64,000 nt of DNA from Venturia oleaginea (lineage: Eukaryota > Ascomycota > Dothideomycetes > Venturiales > Venturiaceae): NCBI GenBank assembly GCA_013176395.1, contig JABMLP010000003.1, positions 1,612,001 through 1,676,000 of the forward strand, in the 5' to 3' direction. Below, piece after piece: positions 42,745-53,787 of the stretch. Below the pieces are notes generated by a model that saw nothing but the letters and a program-made list of their open reading frames with translations, was not told the origin of the DNA and did not search any database. Positions within the stretch are counted from its first letter, which is position 1. Each line of letters begins with the position of its first letter. The translations under genes and the position numbers were made by a program.

Positions 42745-44230
42745 ACGTGTTCCACCACCGAGCTGGTCAACCCACCGAGCTGGTCAAAAAGGCTTGGCAC
42801 GACCAACTCATGTTACGACTCTTCAATTTAATCGCTATTAACAATAGATTCTAAGTCCGTCGTGCTGCTATCTGATTCAGATGATATCTCGATATCTTTT
42901 TTACAAGTTCGCGCATTATGCCCAGTTGCGCCGCAGTTCCTACAGCGCCGTTGAGTTGGTCGGGCTATTTCTTGACCACCACTACCACGAGCCTTCTTTG
43001 ATCCCTGAGGCGCGACAGACGCCTCGGCAGCTACCTGCGCTGCTACAGTCCCATACTCTATAGTACCACCTTGCTGGATCCACTTCCTTTTGCGCCATTT
43101 TCGCTTTGTCATTACTGCCAATTGCTCTTCAAGCTCGCGGTTGCGCGCAACAAGTAGAGCGTTTTGGTGTAGCATCAATTCAGCGCCCTTGACAAGCTGG
43201 GAAAAGCCTGCCTGCGCAGTAACTGGTGACCGAGTAAAGGACTCGCTTACGAGCTTGGATTGGGATCCAAATTCAAGAGTATTGCTTGGAGTCTTCGACT
43301 GCCACGGCGTCTCCTGCGGTGGGGGTGCTGGTGGGGTACGTAGCCGTACTTCAAGGCGATCCAATACCACCTCCGCGTTGATAGGGACTAGCCCTACCAT
43401 CTCAAAAGCCTTTCCACAGTTCTCTTCTGTAAACACGTCGAAAAACGCGTCTTTGAAGGCTGGAAGGAAGCCTTCTTTGTTGATATGGTAGACGCGTCGG
43501 CGTGCCAAGTCTCGAACTCGTTGAGAGTACTTGCACTTCAACGACGAGAAGCAGACCACATCAAGCGGCTGGAGGATATGCGATGAATGAGGTGGCATAC
43601 AGAGCGTTATGATCTTGTGTTCGAGGCAGTAGTTATTGAAATCCTGGTTGAGATGGCTCTCATGGCCGTCCAAGATGAGCAGCCTATACCCCCCCACTTG
43701 ACGCGCCTTTGTATACGCGTCAAAGTGCTTCAACCACTCAAGACCAAGCGCGTTGTTTGTCCAGCCGTTCTCAGAGACCGAGAGCTTCCAATTCCGTGGT
43801 ATATCTGCCTCCTCATACCACGCAGAGATGTGAACGCGTCCTTTGTAGATAATGAATGGCGGGGTCGCATACCCAGCGGCGCAGATGCTCTGGATAACTG
43901 TAATCCACTCGCGGTCGAGGATGTATTGGACAATTGTCTGCTCTTCAGTCGTAGTGAGCTTGTGTTGGGCGTTGCGAGTATCTAGGCGATACGTGATTCC
44001 GTTGTATCGGCTAGTCAATGTTGAAGGAGGTACATCAAACGCTTCAGCAGCGCGCCGGAGGCTTCGGAATTGGTGTGTGTTATAGGCAGAAAGGGCAAGC
44101 TGAATTCTGCCTTCTCTGTTAGATAATTGCGCATTTTGTTATTGAGCCATATCGTGTTAATGAGGGAGTTGGTCGTCTTGGCAGAAACTGACCAGCTCGG
44201 TGGGTTGACCAGCTCGGTGGTGGAACACGT
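42745..44230 (-). mobile_element. Fot1/Pogo-type DNA transposon, deletion derivative
   Basis: The 1486-bp element has terminal inverted repeats of about 43 bp (start ACGTGTTCCACCACCGAGC, containing the GAGCTGGTCA motif twice) and TA target duplications at 42743-42744 and 44231-44232. The internal transposase gene is on the minus strand and has lost its CENP-B-type DNA-binding part and first catalytic acid. The 338-bp MITE at 24902 is a shorter relative with matching protein ends. Confidence 0.92.
42828..44150 (-). pseudogene. Fot1/Pogo transposase with CCHC tail, internally deleted
   Basis: ATG at 44150, then MAQ, a TAA at codon 4 where Gln fits, and an HTH-like segment FRSLRRAAEAFDVPPSTLTS. 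The frame passes from TTTEEQTIVQYILD directly into REWITVIQSICAAG, so the second helix-turn-helix and the first DDE aspartate are deleted in frame. The rest is the DDE_1 core with LLILDGHESH and PPHSSHILQPLDVVCF (second and third acids), and a C-terminal zinc knuckle CRNCGATGHNARTC followed by an acidic Ser/Asp tail. The family cuts and pastes at TA sites. This copy should lack activity. Confidence 0.88.
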
Positions 44231-44683
44231 TATAAGTCTTACTGCGGATCTTATAATTTTCTACGTAGATTAGAGATGATGGTGCGGGGAATTTGATAGT
44301 TATATTAGAGGGAAAGTTTAATAGAGGAGATAAGGGATGGGTTTCAGTGGTTAAGATAATGGATCGTGAGAGTGGAAAGGTAGGGATGATTTGATCTTTG
44401 AACTACTTGAGGATATGTGTTTGTTGGTGTTTAAGGTAAAGATGGTAGATGAGATTAAATGGGCGGGGAATCCGGGGACTGTCATGGGTGGGCGACTATG
44501 AACGCGACCTCCATTGCCAACTCCATTCCCATCTTTTCCATCAACGTGTCATGAACCGCATTAAGATCTCCGAATTGACGATAAAATGGAGACTCCTAAA
44601 TCAAATCCCAACATCATGGTCACGCGACTTGGCCCAGCCACTCACTAACGAAAACAATCACGGCCACAAAGACTTCGCCATCC
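44231..44683. other. Right flank of the Fot1 element
   Basis: AT-rich spacer, no supported gene. Confidence 0.45.
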
Positions 44684-45128
44684 ATGAGCCTTCCAAGAGA
44701 GCTCCGCAACGCGATTTATGACCTGGTTCTCAATGGAAACGGTATGAACTCTCCATGACCATCTCGACATGATGTAGAGCCTGATCAATCCTACCGTATA
44801 GTGCAAAAATGTTCAACAATTCAGACCCTCCAGCCTCTCCATCAGGGAACACGTGGAAACGTATAGGCACGGCACTGCTTCATATAACCACCAATTGAAT
44901 CCCGCGTCTCGCAAAGTTCTACTGCAAAATCGCACTATTATGCTTCACTTCCCGGATACCGAAGAGCTACCGCAATCTTTCTTTGATGGTCTGAGGCAAG
45001 CAGCCACATTTAGAATATTCATACATGCGCATCAGCTTCCGACGATAGGTAACCAAGCACATAATCCCCTACAAATCATCACCATATCGCCATATCCGCC
45101 GGTGGTGGTGAAGAGTTCGGTGCTATGA
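44684..45128 (+). pseudogene. Short LPRELR (2EXR/F-box-like) gene fragment
   Basis: ATG at 44684 gives MSLPRELRNAIYDLVLNGN, the typical start of fungal 2EXR/F-box-like proteins. A GTATGA donor follows at once. A second block (about 44815-45128: SLSIREHVETYRHGTASYN, LPQSFFDGLRQAATFRIFIH) is protein-like, but the phases do not fit a simple intron. I take it as a decayed gene, with low certainty on its extent. Confidence 0.35.
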
Positions 45129-45912
45129 AAGATGTAAGCATTTATCGAATCTCCAAGTTACGAGTTGGCATCGTCTATACCCTTATTTTGCCACCCACCA
45201 TCGAATGGCGGAAAGGGCGCAATTGAGAGAACGAGCACGAGGATTTCCATGATTTCTTGGGCCGAGTCGAGTGCAGCATAGGCCCAGTACGTTGTGGAGA
45301 AGAAGGTCATGCCTGTGGTTGTGGTTCATGTATGGCCCGTAACGCTGTTATGGCTGATTGATGGAACTTTTCTAGGCAATAGGCGCACTTTCTTCGACCA
45401 ATCTCTTTACAGTCCTAACGCTTATAAGTATTGTTGAAGTCACTTGTTGAAGTCACTCAAGTCGCACGCGATTGGAACAATAGGTTTGTACAAAATGTCT
45501 TTTCAATTTGGGGTCATCCTGCAAAGCCAGCCATCTATTCTACAACGTGCACTACGGAAGAAAGAGGAAAGCACCATGATCCCAAATAAATAACCCATGA
45601 TCCCACCCTTGTCTCCATGAGATTGGAGAGACGCCAGCACAAAGATGATCGAGAAAAGCAGGTGTCCTATTTTATGGGATTTTTTTGCTGTTGTCTCCAT
45701 CAAAGATTGAGCAGGCGTGACGTGTAAATAATCGTCGCAAATTCTTCTTGCATCGCCTTCACTCCTAACATCTTTCTCCTCGTCGTTACAAATCGTATAT
45801 GACGCCGAAAGAACATCCAAATATACATGCATGCAAAGCTCAACCCATCAACCCATTGAAAGAAAAAATAGGGGAGGGGAGAGGGAATGTCGTGAAGATC
45901 CCAAAAAGCTAC
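45129..45912. other. Convergent spacer, zinc-finger gene 3' flank
   Basis: No gene is supported. 45500-45912 is probably 3' UTR of the zinc-finger gene. Confidence 0.45.
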
Positions 45913-48420
45913 TCAAAACATATTTCCAAAGTTGGAGGTATCTGGAAACCACTGGGCGGCAGCGACGTTCGCCATCTCAGTGCTGCTACCACCACCAAAG
46001 AGTGTGAAGTCCTGCCCGAAACCCATGTCTTCGCCAGCATGCATTCCCAATGCCTCATTAAAATGCATGTTATCGTTGAGATGAGGCGAGTACAAAGTCA
46101 CGTCTGGTATAGCAGCTGGCGAAAGGTGTTGGACGTTTGCGGTGCCGAGGCCGGTGCCGAGATCGTTGAAGTCGAAGTTGACACTCAAGGCTGGAGTGGG
46201 TTGTTGTGCCGGCTGGGCCGCGAAGAAGTTCATGGCAGTGTTGTCGAAGATGCTATCATTGAAGTTAACATCCTCGGGTGTGTGAAGGGCATCTTCAAAG
46301 GCGGAATTGAATCCCTGAGCTGGTGAGAAGTTCGATGACGAGTAGGTCATGGCAGAGCCTGTTGTTGTGACAGACTCGCGACGAGTATCGTATGCTGTGA
46401 AGAGAATTTCGTTGGACGCACATGGCGTGTATGAACTGTACCCTCCATAGCCACCGAAGTTGCTTTCCGGATGCACTGATGGTGACTGCAAGAATGGGCT
46501 CTCTGGAGACGAGAAGTTATGGTGAGTAGCAGAGAGTGGGGTTTGGATGAACGGCGTGAGGGGCTCAGAAGAAGTGCGGTTGCTTCCAGAAGCCTCACCA
46601 TTCTTTTTGCGACCGTTGCTCTTGGAGCGCACGTATTGCCAGTTGTGTGCTTTCTCCATGTGTTGTTTGCAGTTTGACTCACGCTTCGACGAGTACGTGC
46701 AAGGTGGGAACCTGCATTTGTACATTTGGGGAGCCTGTGAGTGCTTGTCGTTGACGTGACGATCGCGCTCCTTCTCGGTTGGCCAACCTTGTTCGTGGTA
46801 ACGGCATTTCAGCTCAGGGCACTTCCAAGGACGAGAGTGAGTCTTCTCGTGTTTGGTCAAGTCGCAAGGACGCTTAAACTCCTTGGCGCAAACGGCGCAA
46901 GGGTGCATTACATCTCCAGGCTTATCCGACTTGCGACGACGCGCCATAGAGCGAAGGATTTCATCGTCCATCTCGTCGTGCGAAAGAGGACGCTTTGACG
47001 ACGACAACGGGCTGCCTTTGGCGGCGTCGAGACCACCGCGCTCAGAAAGTGGAATCAGTTTGCCATCCTTTTTTCGAACAAGTTCAGCAGGTTTGCCGTT
47101 CTTGCTAAGACCGCCTTCTATGACGATCTCTTCGTCACTGTATGATAAAAGTAAGTGAGTGTTTGATGAGAAAGTCAAACAGGTTGGAGAAGAAGATGAG
47201 GAATCTTTATGACAGATGTGACTCAGGCTCCGAGGTGAGTCAGAGCTGTCAAGACGAAAGGGGACAAGTGAGCCAGGGTTAACGTACGAACTATAATCCA
47301 TTTCGTCCTTCTCTTCACCGGATTCTTTCTTGGCGCGGGTGCGAGCCATAATTTCGGCGTATCTGCGGATCTGTTCGACCAAGTCAAGAAAATAATTGTT
47401 AGTGTAAGGTCTGTCGGCCGGTAGTCGTTGATCGCGTTCGCAAAGATAGTCGACGGTGTTGTGGAGACACTGGATCGAGGTTTCGCAAAACTGGAGGAAC
47501 GATTTTGGCGAAGAAGAGAAATCCTTGAAATCGAGCAAAGCATGAGCAATTGCACGAACAGAATCAATTGTACCAGGACTTACAGGTGCAAGGAAGAACA
47601 GGGTCTTCTCAAGATCTCGAAGATTGGATATGAATCGAGCGCCGATTCGACGTGGAATGTCCTCGATCAACGGATGGAACTCTTTGAGAGACTCTTCATC
47701 CAAGATTGGCTGAACGATCTGCTTCTTGATGTGGCGGATGGCGTGTTTGCTGAGGAAGTGTTGATGGGGCTGAGTGGAGCCGAGAGAGGATGCTGAAGAG
47801 GTAATGGTTGAATGTGTTGAAGCAATGGATCTCGCAGAGCCACGAGAGCCGCGAGATGCGTGCTCTTTATGAATGTTAGTCATTGGCGCTATTGTGTTAG
47901 GGCTACCATTGTAACCGACAATAGAAGTGACAATAGTAGTGGGGACAATAGTACCTATTGTTGAACTCGCAACACTCGATCCGAGGCCGCTGTCAGAATC
48001 GTGATGATGGTCAACGATAACCTGCTTTGGGTCGATATCCATTGGCTCTGGAACATTAACCTGCTGCACCATGAAGCTGGGCACGGCCAGAACGTCCTTC
48101 TCGCTCAGTATGCTGGCGTTACCATTGATGGATGCGAGGCCGCTGATCTTATCGTCGAAATCCTTGAGGAGTTTGGCAACATCAGACGTGTGGGCTGCAA
48201 TGAGTTCTCCTTCGTTGACGAGATCTTCGAGAGCTTTGGTGGAGGTTGGTGATCGTTTGGGCATGTATCGTGCGTGGGCAACAGGATTGCCCAGATCGGT
48301 GGAGATAGTTGTACGGGCGTTAAACGTCTGGCTCTTGCGGAGCGTCATAGTTTGGGACTCAGAAGGGGGAGTCATGGCTCTTTGAGGCCGGCGGCGGGGG
48401 TGGACGGAAGGTGAGGCCAT
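45913..48420 (-). CDS. C2H2 zinc-finger transcription factor
   Basis: CDS complement(45913..47137, 47288..48420), 785 aa with the 150-nt intron removed. The intron (GTACGT ... ATACAG) is a multiple of three without stop, so its retention would add 50 residues. The Ser/Thr-rich N-terminal part is followed by a helical domain (about residues 230-380), then three adjacent zinc fingers: CAVCAKEFKRPCDLTKHEKTH, a second with CPELKCRYHEQGW and HVNDKH, and CRFPPCTYSSKRESNCKQH. The C-terminal region is Asn/Pro/acid-rich and probably an activation domain. The likely role is sequence-specific nuclear regulation; the targets are unknown. Confidence 0.88.
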   Translation of the reverse strand: MASPSVHPRRRPQRAMTPPSESQTMTLRKSQTFNARTTISTDLGNPVAHARYMPKRSPTSTKALEDLVNEGELIAAHTSDVAKLLKDFDDKISGLASINGNASILSEKDVLAVPSFMVQQVNVPEPMDIDPKQVIVDHHHDSDSGLGSSVASSTIGTIVPTTIVTSIVGYNGSPNTIAPMTNIHKEHASRGSRGSARSIASTHSTITSSASSLGSTQPHQHFLSKHAIRHIKKQIVQPILDEESLKEFHPLIEDIPRRIGARFISNLRDLEKTLFFLAPVSPGTIDSVRAIAHALLDFKDFSSSPKSFLQFCETSIQCLHNTVDYLCERDQRLPADRPYTNNYFLDLVEQIRRYAEIMARTRAKKESGEEKDEMDYSSYVNPGSLVPFRLDSSDSPRSLSHICHKDSSSSSPTCLTFSSNTHLLLSYSDEEIVIEGGLSKNGKPAELVRKKDGKLIPLSERGGLDAAKGSPLSSSKRPLSHDEMDDEILRSMARRRKSDKPGDVMHPCAVCAKEFKRPCDLTKHEKTHSRPWKCPELKCRYHEQGWPTEKERDRHVNDKHSQAPQMYKCRFPPCTYSSKRESNCKQHMEKAHNWQYVRSKSNGRKKNGEASGSNRTSSEPLTPFIQTPLSATHHNFSSPESPFLQSPSVHPESNFGGYGGYSSYTPCASNEILFTAYDTRRESVTTTGSAMTYSSSNFSPAQGFNSAFEDALHTPEDVNFNDSIFDNTAMNFFAAQPAQQPTPALSVNFDFNDLGTGLGTANVQHLSPAAIPDVTLYSPHLNDNMHFNEALGMHAGEDMGFGQDFTLFGGGSSTEMANVAAAQWFPDTSNFGNMF

Positions 48421-49194
48421 TGCTGAGAATGGGTTTCAACTGATCCGGTCTGGCGGAGGAGATATGGGTTAGCTTGATGCAAGATTCCGGGGGTGTATCG
48501 AATGAGCCTTGTGAAATGTGAGTCACAAGTCACAAGCTTGGAATTGAAAGACACAGCCGGTAGTTCCAGCTTGAAGAGCAGAAACTGTGCCCGCTTTCCC
48601 GATTAGGAAATGGGGTGATGGTGTGGGATATCTGGACCTGACTCGGATATTTCTGTACCTTTTTGTTGATGAATCCAATTGAGATGTGCAGAAATGCTTT
48701 ACAGGCGATGGAGTAAGCCCGTTTTCATTGAAAAGGCCAGCTGATTTGGACAAAGTCGTCCGAAGGTTGGATCCTCGAAGCGACTTTTGGTTCCGCGAAG
48801 GGCGCAGGATGCACAGTTTACTGGGGCCGCGATAGGCACCGGTGGCTGGTCTGGCCTTGACGGTAAGAATGCGGTGGTATCGAGAAGGTAAGAATGGGCA
48901 GACGGTGTCCCTGCTATTGCGAAGCGGCGTGATGTGGTGTCGTAGTGAGGATCTCTCGGCGAACTGTCCAAGGCGAATAAGGCGTGGATGAGAAAGAGGG
49001 CGAAGGTAGGAACTAGGTATATGGAGGGAGGAGGGGAGAGGGAGACTGAGGATGGTTTTGCGAGATTCGAAATCTAGCTACACGAATTGTTGTTGCCTAA
49101 ACTGAGGCGCAGCCATAACTAGATAACTTACGGAAGACCTCGATTAATCATTGTATTGCAATCCGCCAAAGCTCTCTAATATTGAATCCCGGGT
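48421..49194. other. 5' flank of the zinc-finger gene
   Basis: Upstream and 5'-UTR region of the C2H2 gene, with a GGAGGGAGGAGGGGAGAGGG purine run near 49025. No gene is supported. Confidence 0.45.
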
Positions 49195-49473
49195 CTAAAG
49201 TCCGAAAGTCCGAGCCTGTCCATCACTTTTGACATTTCTACGGATTGAACAGAAGCCGACTTTCGTCTCATGATTGTGCATCTTCAATGCTTCCATGTCC
49301 TTGTCCGCCTTTTCAGGCCCGTTCAACCGCTTTCCTACATGTTCTTCTCCCATACGAGTCGGTGTACCTGTATGTCCGCCTGCCCTTCCAAGCCTCCGGT
49401 CAGAGACGCTAGCCCCCAAAAATGCCGCATCAGGATCCCCACCAACTTCCATCAACTTCTCGTCCTCTTGCAT
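49195..49473 (-). CDS. Small hypothetical protein (92 aa)
   Basis: The frame MQEDEKLMEVGGDPDAAFLG followed by SVSDRRLGRAGGHTGTPTRM has even, hydrophilic composition and could be a real small protein or last exon. An ATG-proximal GAG|GTATGC sits at its start, so upstream coding is possible. It overlaps plus-strand frames of no merit. No family is recognised. Confidence 0.3.
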   Translation of the reverse strand: MQEDEKLMEVGGDPDAAFLGASVSDRRLGRAGGHTGTPTRMGEEHVGKRLNGPEKADKDMEALKMHNHETKVGFCSIRRNVKSDGQARTFGL

Positions 49474-50943
49474 ACCTCGAATCCCTGCTTGCTCACAATC
49501 AAGTCCAACAGCCAGGGGTAGGTAATGAAGACTGAGCCCCCAATCATGGTCGAATCACGTCTCACAACCTACCGAGTCAGTGACTCAGCCTCGCAGCTCA
49601 ATCTGTCCTCACACAACCCGCCGGCACAGACGCACTTTCCTTCTCCCCTGACATGGCTTGCATTCGAAGTCACCCGACATTGCCAAGATATCAAGCTTCC
49701 GAATCTGGACGACGACGAGGCTTGCTGACGAGTCTTTTCCGTGATACATACATATATCACCGCGTTCTCTTCCTCAGGCTTCCGCGTTCTCTTCCTCAGG
49801 CTTCCGCGTTCTCTTCCTCAGGCTTCCGCGTTCTCTTCCTCAGGCTTCCGCGTTCTCTTCCTCAGGCTTCCGCGTTTCTCTCACTCTCTTTGGTCGGCAC
49901 TTCAATGCATCTTTTCTTGATGCATCGTTCCCGCGCAGCCATCTGCTTCATCAGCTCACCTTCCTTATCCAAAGAGCCAAGTCTAGCCATGACGACGCAA
50001 CCCGAATCACGCTCGGAAGACGGCCAAAGTCAGAGAAAAGTCTGGCTAGATTTTACTTATCAAACTCCAGTCTTGCCAAAGCCTAGCCTGCAGTACCACC
50101 TGCAGGTTCTTGCTCAGTACGTCTCAATGCCAGATTCGAATTTGGAATCATAGAAGTAAATAGAGGTTGTATTTAAGACGTCTCATTGCATTCGGAAGTG
50201 ATACCCACATTTTTCTTTTTGAGGACGTCTCCTCGAGATGACTAGGACTCCAACAACTGTCCGTGTAAGATGGGTTTCCGATTGCAGTATAGCTGGGTTG
50301 CCATTTTGATGCTTTGTCTGGATGCGCTTATCAGTGAGGGGGAGACAATTGAGGATAGCTATTAGAAAATATCTACCATGTAAATGCCGCTGAACATATG
50401 TAATCTTGACGACAGTCTTTGTGCCTGTCCGATCGGGGAGTCTATATGATGGTATTACGGTGGACAGATAGCAACATATGCCCTGTATTTGAACCATCTC
50501 CATCCGAAGTGTGGTCGTGGAGAAAGTCGTTTGCAAATGAAATCGAAGCTGTTTATAGCCTGGCTGGTGCAGATCTTGTCCCAATGTAAAATGGCTCCAT
50601 ATCATCGCGACGTGTCTGTCCCTTTCATTAGTCTTGCAGAATTGGATTCATATAAAATATGGTTGTGTTGAGCATCTAAAAAAAGGAGCAGAATAGTGTG
50701 TTGAGGTCGCTTTATTGATTCATGTTCCTCTGGCACCGTGCTCAGGAATTACCGACAATTTGATAGGATACTGGTAATGAGGATCAAAGTAAGAAGGATT
50801 TACCAAGTGGAGTGATAGTGATTCTACTTTGGTGGGCACGTCCCTTGAACGACATCATCGAATCGGAGTCACTAGTCACCCAAGGCTGTCTGTAAAATTT
50901 CTCACTGTGGCTTTCTCTTCCAACTCCAACTCAGTCACTCACC
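49474..50943. other. Region 5' of ARO2 without a supported gene
   Basis: It holds the 22-bp minisatellite at 49761 and short unsupported frames. The last 100 bp are the ARO2 promoter and 5' UTR. Confidence 0.45.
49761..49876. repeat. 22-bp tandem repeat, five copies and a partial
   Basis: Units CGCGTTCTCTTCCTCAGGCT-TC start at 49761, 49783, 49805, 49827 and 49849, with a partial copy at 49871. The units are identical, which indicates recent expansion. There are no spacers. Confidence 0.95.
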
Positions 50944-52240
50944 ATGTCAACTTTTGGAGAGTACTTCAAAGTACACACGTATGTTTCCAAATTTACTCAA
51001 TTGGCCGATTGAAAGACTAATCCCCCAAGGTACGGCGAGAGCCACTGCAAGTCGGTTGGCGCAATTATCGATGGTGTTCCTCCTCTCCTCCAACTCACAG
51101 AGGTCGATATTCAACCCCAGTTGACACGTCGCCGACCCGGCCAGAGCGCCATATCGACCCCAAGGGACGAGAAAGATCGAGTCGAGATCCAATCGGGCAC
51201 TGAACATGGAATCACTTTGGGAACTCCAATAGGACTCAGGGTCATGAACGAGGATCACAGACCGAAAGATTACGGAAACAACACAATGGATGCCTACCCT
51301 CGTCCAAGTCACGCCGACTGGACATACCAGGAGAAGTATGGCGTGAGAGCCTCGAGGTACGCATATCAGGGACAATGGCAGTCAAGAGTATATGCTGATT
51401 TTGTAAAGTGGAGGCGGAAGATCCAGCGCGAGAGAGACGATTGGAAGAGTTGCAGCAGGCGCCGTTGCAGAGAAAATCCTCTCTCATTACGGCGTCGAAA
51501 TCGTGGCATTCGTATCCTCCGTGGGCTCTGAATACCTCTTCCCTCCCACACCCGAGCACCCACACACGTCAACAAACCCCGAGTTCCTAAAGATGTTGGA
51601 TGAGATAACGCGTGAGAAGGTGGACTCTTTCGCCCCGACGCGATGTCCAGACCCGGTCAAGGCTCAACGCATGGAAGCGCTCATCACAAAATTCCGCGAC
51701 GCGCACGATAGCATTGGTGGCACAGTTACCTGCGTTCTACGGAACGTACCTATAGGACTCGGAGAGCCTTGCTTTGACAAATTGGAGGCTAAGCTGGCAC
51801 ACGCCATGCTTTCGATACCTTCGACGAAAGGCTTCGAAATCGGTTCTGGTTTCGGTGGATGTGCGATCCCAGGCAGTATACACAACGATCCATTCGTGAA
51901 AGCTACTGTGGGACCGGACGGACTCACTCGAGCGAAGCTGACCACGAAGACAAACAACAGCGGCGGAATCCAGGGAGGAATCACAAACGGTGCTCATATC
52001 TACTTCACAGTTGCGTTCAAACCTCCAGCGACTATCGGCCTGCCTCAAACCACATCCACTTACGACGAAGTTGAAGGTATTTTGGAGGCTAAGGGTAGAC
52101 ATGATCCATGCGTTGTTGGACGCGCGCTTCCCATTGTCGAGGCTATGAGCGCTCTTGTGCTGGTGGATGCTTTGCTGGCTCAAAAGGCTCGGGAAGGAGT
52201 ACGAGACGCTATGGCGCTGCCCAAAAAACCCACTGCGTAG
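50944..52240 (+). CDS. ARO2: Chorismate synthase
   Basis: CDS join(50944..50978, 51030..51356, 51409..52240), 397 aa, the usual fungal length. It converts EPSP to chorismate, the last shikimate-pathway step, using reduced FMN (fungal enzymes also reduce the flavin themselves). Family blocks in order are [16 protein letters not shown] across intron 1, [53 protein letters not shown] across intron 2, [26 protein letters not shown] and [18 protein letters not shown]. Both introns (51 and 52 nt) have GT-AG borders and restore these blocks exactly. The gene is intact. Confidence 0.97.
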
Positions 52241-52710
52241 TATTCGTCACCCTTCAAAATCGATTCCGGGATACATCGCTCAAAACTTGAGAATTCCTCA
52301 GTGCTGGAGATGACTGTTTGAGGTCTCGACATAATCGTCGTTATAAAAGGCCTCAATAGTGTATCTAGTACATGTCGATACTATTTGGTTGAAGAATATA
52401 CCCCATTCCCTCCTCCAAAGCTAATAGCATCTGGCCAGTTGTCGAACTCTTATGCTGGTATAAACAGCATGGCCTTACAACTAGTGTTGCTGCAATGAAA
52501 CAGCCATTATGGCACCCATGATATTCCGATCCCTTGTCCGACATTGCAGCTTTTTTGTATGAACACTGGTGAAGGTATGATCAGTGCAGAAGCATCAAGC
52601 AAACGCCGGTATAAAAAAACACTATTTTCGTGTTAACAGCTGAAATTGATATATAGTACCCATTTCCACGACTAAGCCATTTTTCACCCAGAACAGAGCC
52701 TAATTCCACC
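52241..52710. other. ARO2 3' flank
   Basis: 3' UTR and spacer. No gene seen. Confidence 0.5.
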
Positions 52711-53787
52711 ATGGCTCTCGTACGTTCTCTAGACACTCATCCCCATCGCGGACTTCTCGGCCTCCCAACCGAACTCCGCACGCAAATCTTATCGAACGTC
52801 CTAGTTGACTACGATCCGCAAGGTAGCCGCCACGACTTACCACGCTTTGGAAAGACGCACTGGGTCCGTAAACGATGGGACCTTCAAACTAGCGAAAAGA
52901 GACCCGTCTCTCTTCCTCGTCAGCAAACAACTCCATAAAGAAGCCATCCAGATCCTCTACCGCAAGAAAGAATTCCACTTTTGTTGTTTCCTCTGCTTCA
53001 GCCATAAATGTGGGTGGCCTTCCTTTAGACTGGCATCCCGAATTCAATCGCTTCAAACCGGAGATTGAATTACACTTGAATTACTGGAGACGTCCTATTT
53101 TGCTCAAAGCATCCGGGAAGAACGATCATAGGCAGATGGTTAGACACATTTCTCTCGTTGGAACTCGGTGGTACGATCACCACGCTTTCGGTGAAGATTC
53201 CCTCGATTCGGCGCAGAAGAATCGGTTGAGGTAGTATTCTGGCGCTATTGCCACTACCTTCGTCCCATTTCCCCGGTTCACGGAAATTGGATTTGGTGGC
53301 GGGGTTGGTGGAGACGTTTTCGCGGTGGTGGGGTGAGTTGGGACAGGTTTAGCAGGTTGCTCTTAATGTTTTGGGGACCTCGAGGAATCGGGGGATTTTG
53401 GGGTTTATGTGGCAGGGGTTTCTGCAGCATCGGCATGGAGATGATACAGCGTGTTTCTTTGAGAGAGATGTGCTTGTTCGTACGGAGAGCTATATGAACA
53501 GTAATTTATGTGCCGAGACGAAGATGGAGCTTCCAGTGCGTGTGGGCGGGAAGTACCGCCTAGGCGAAACGATGTTCACGATTTCGGACTTCGAAGTCGC
53601 TGTCAGGGAGATTGTGGCAGATATGGCGGCGGGGGAATATCTTCATGGCGAAGAGACAATCATCGCTGGTCCGAATCGCAGCAAATATGCCGTTCGCTTT
53701 AGCGGTATACCCCGAGACCTGGCGTCTGAATTCGAATATTTCCTCAACATTAGACAACATGCTTTGAGCCTTCGTGCCGAGCAATAG
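52711..53787 (+). pseudogene. 2EXR/F-box-like protein, frameshifted
   Basis: The frame starts MALVRSLDTHPHRGLLGLP and the LPTELRTQILSNVL segment is typical of fungal 2EXR/F-box-like proteins. The protein continues through three frames, each shifted by +1. The switches are near 52800-52830, at a TTTT run at 52979-52982 (KKEFHF then VVSSASAINVGGLPLDWH), and near 53230. A TAG where Gln fits lies in the third frame (GELGQV before QVALNVLG). The last part is FMWQGFLQHRHGDDTACFF ... RAEQ. Conserved sequence on both sides of each break shows a once-complete gene of about 355 aa. Assembly errors could explain the shifts but not the stop. Confidence 0.62.

Noticed and set aside
45503..45832. Minus-strand 109-codon frame downstream of the zinc-finger gene
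   Set aside because: It has no recognisable features and sits in the probable 3' UTR.
336..53787. Possible reassignment of TAA/TAG to glutamine
   Set aside because: Many in-frame TAA/TAG sit where Gln is expected, but ARO2 and eIF3d end with TAG exactly at the family C-terminus, and intact genes use CAA/CAG for Gln. C-to-T decay explains the pattern.
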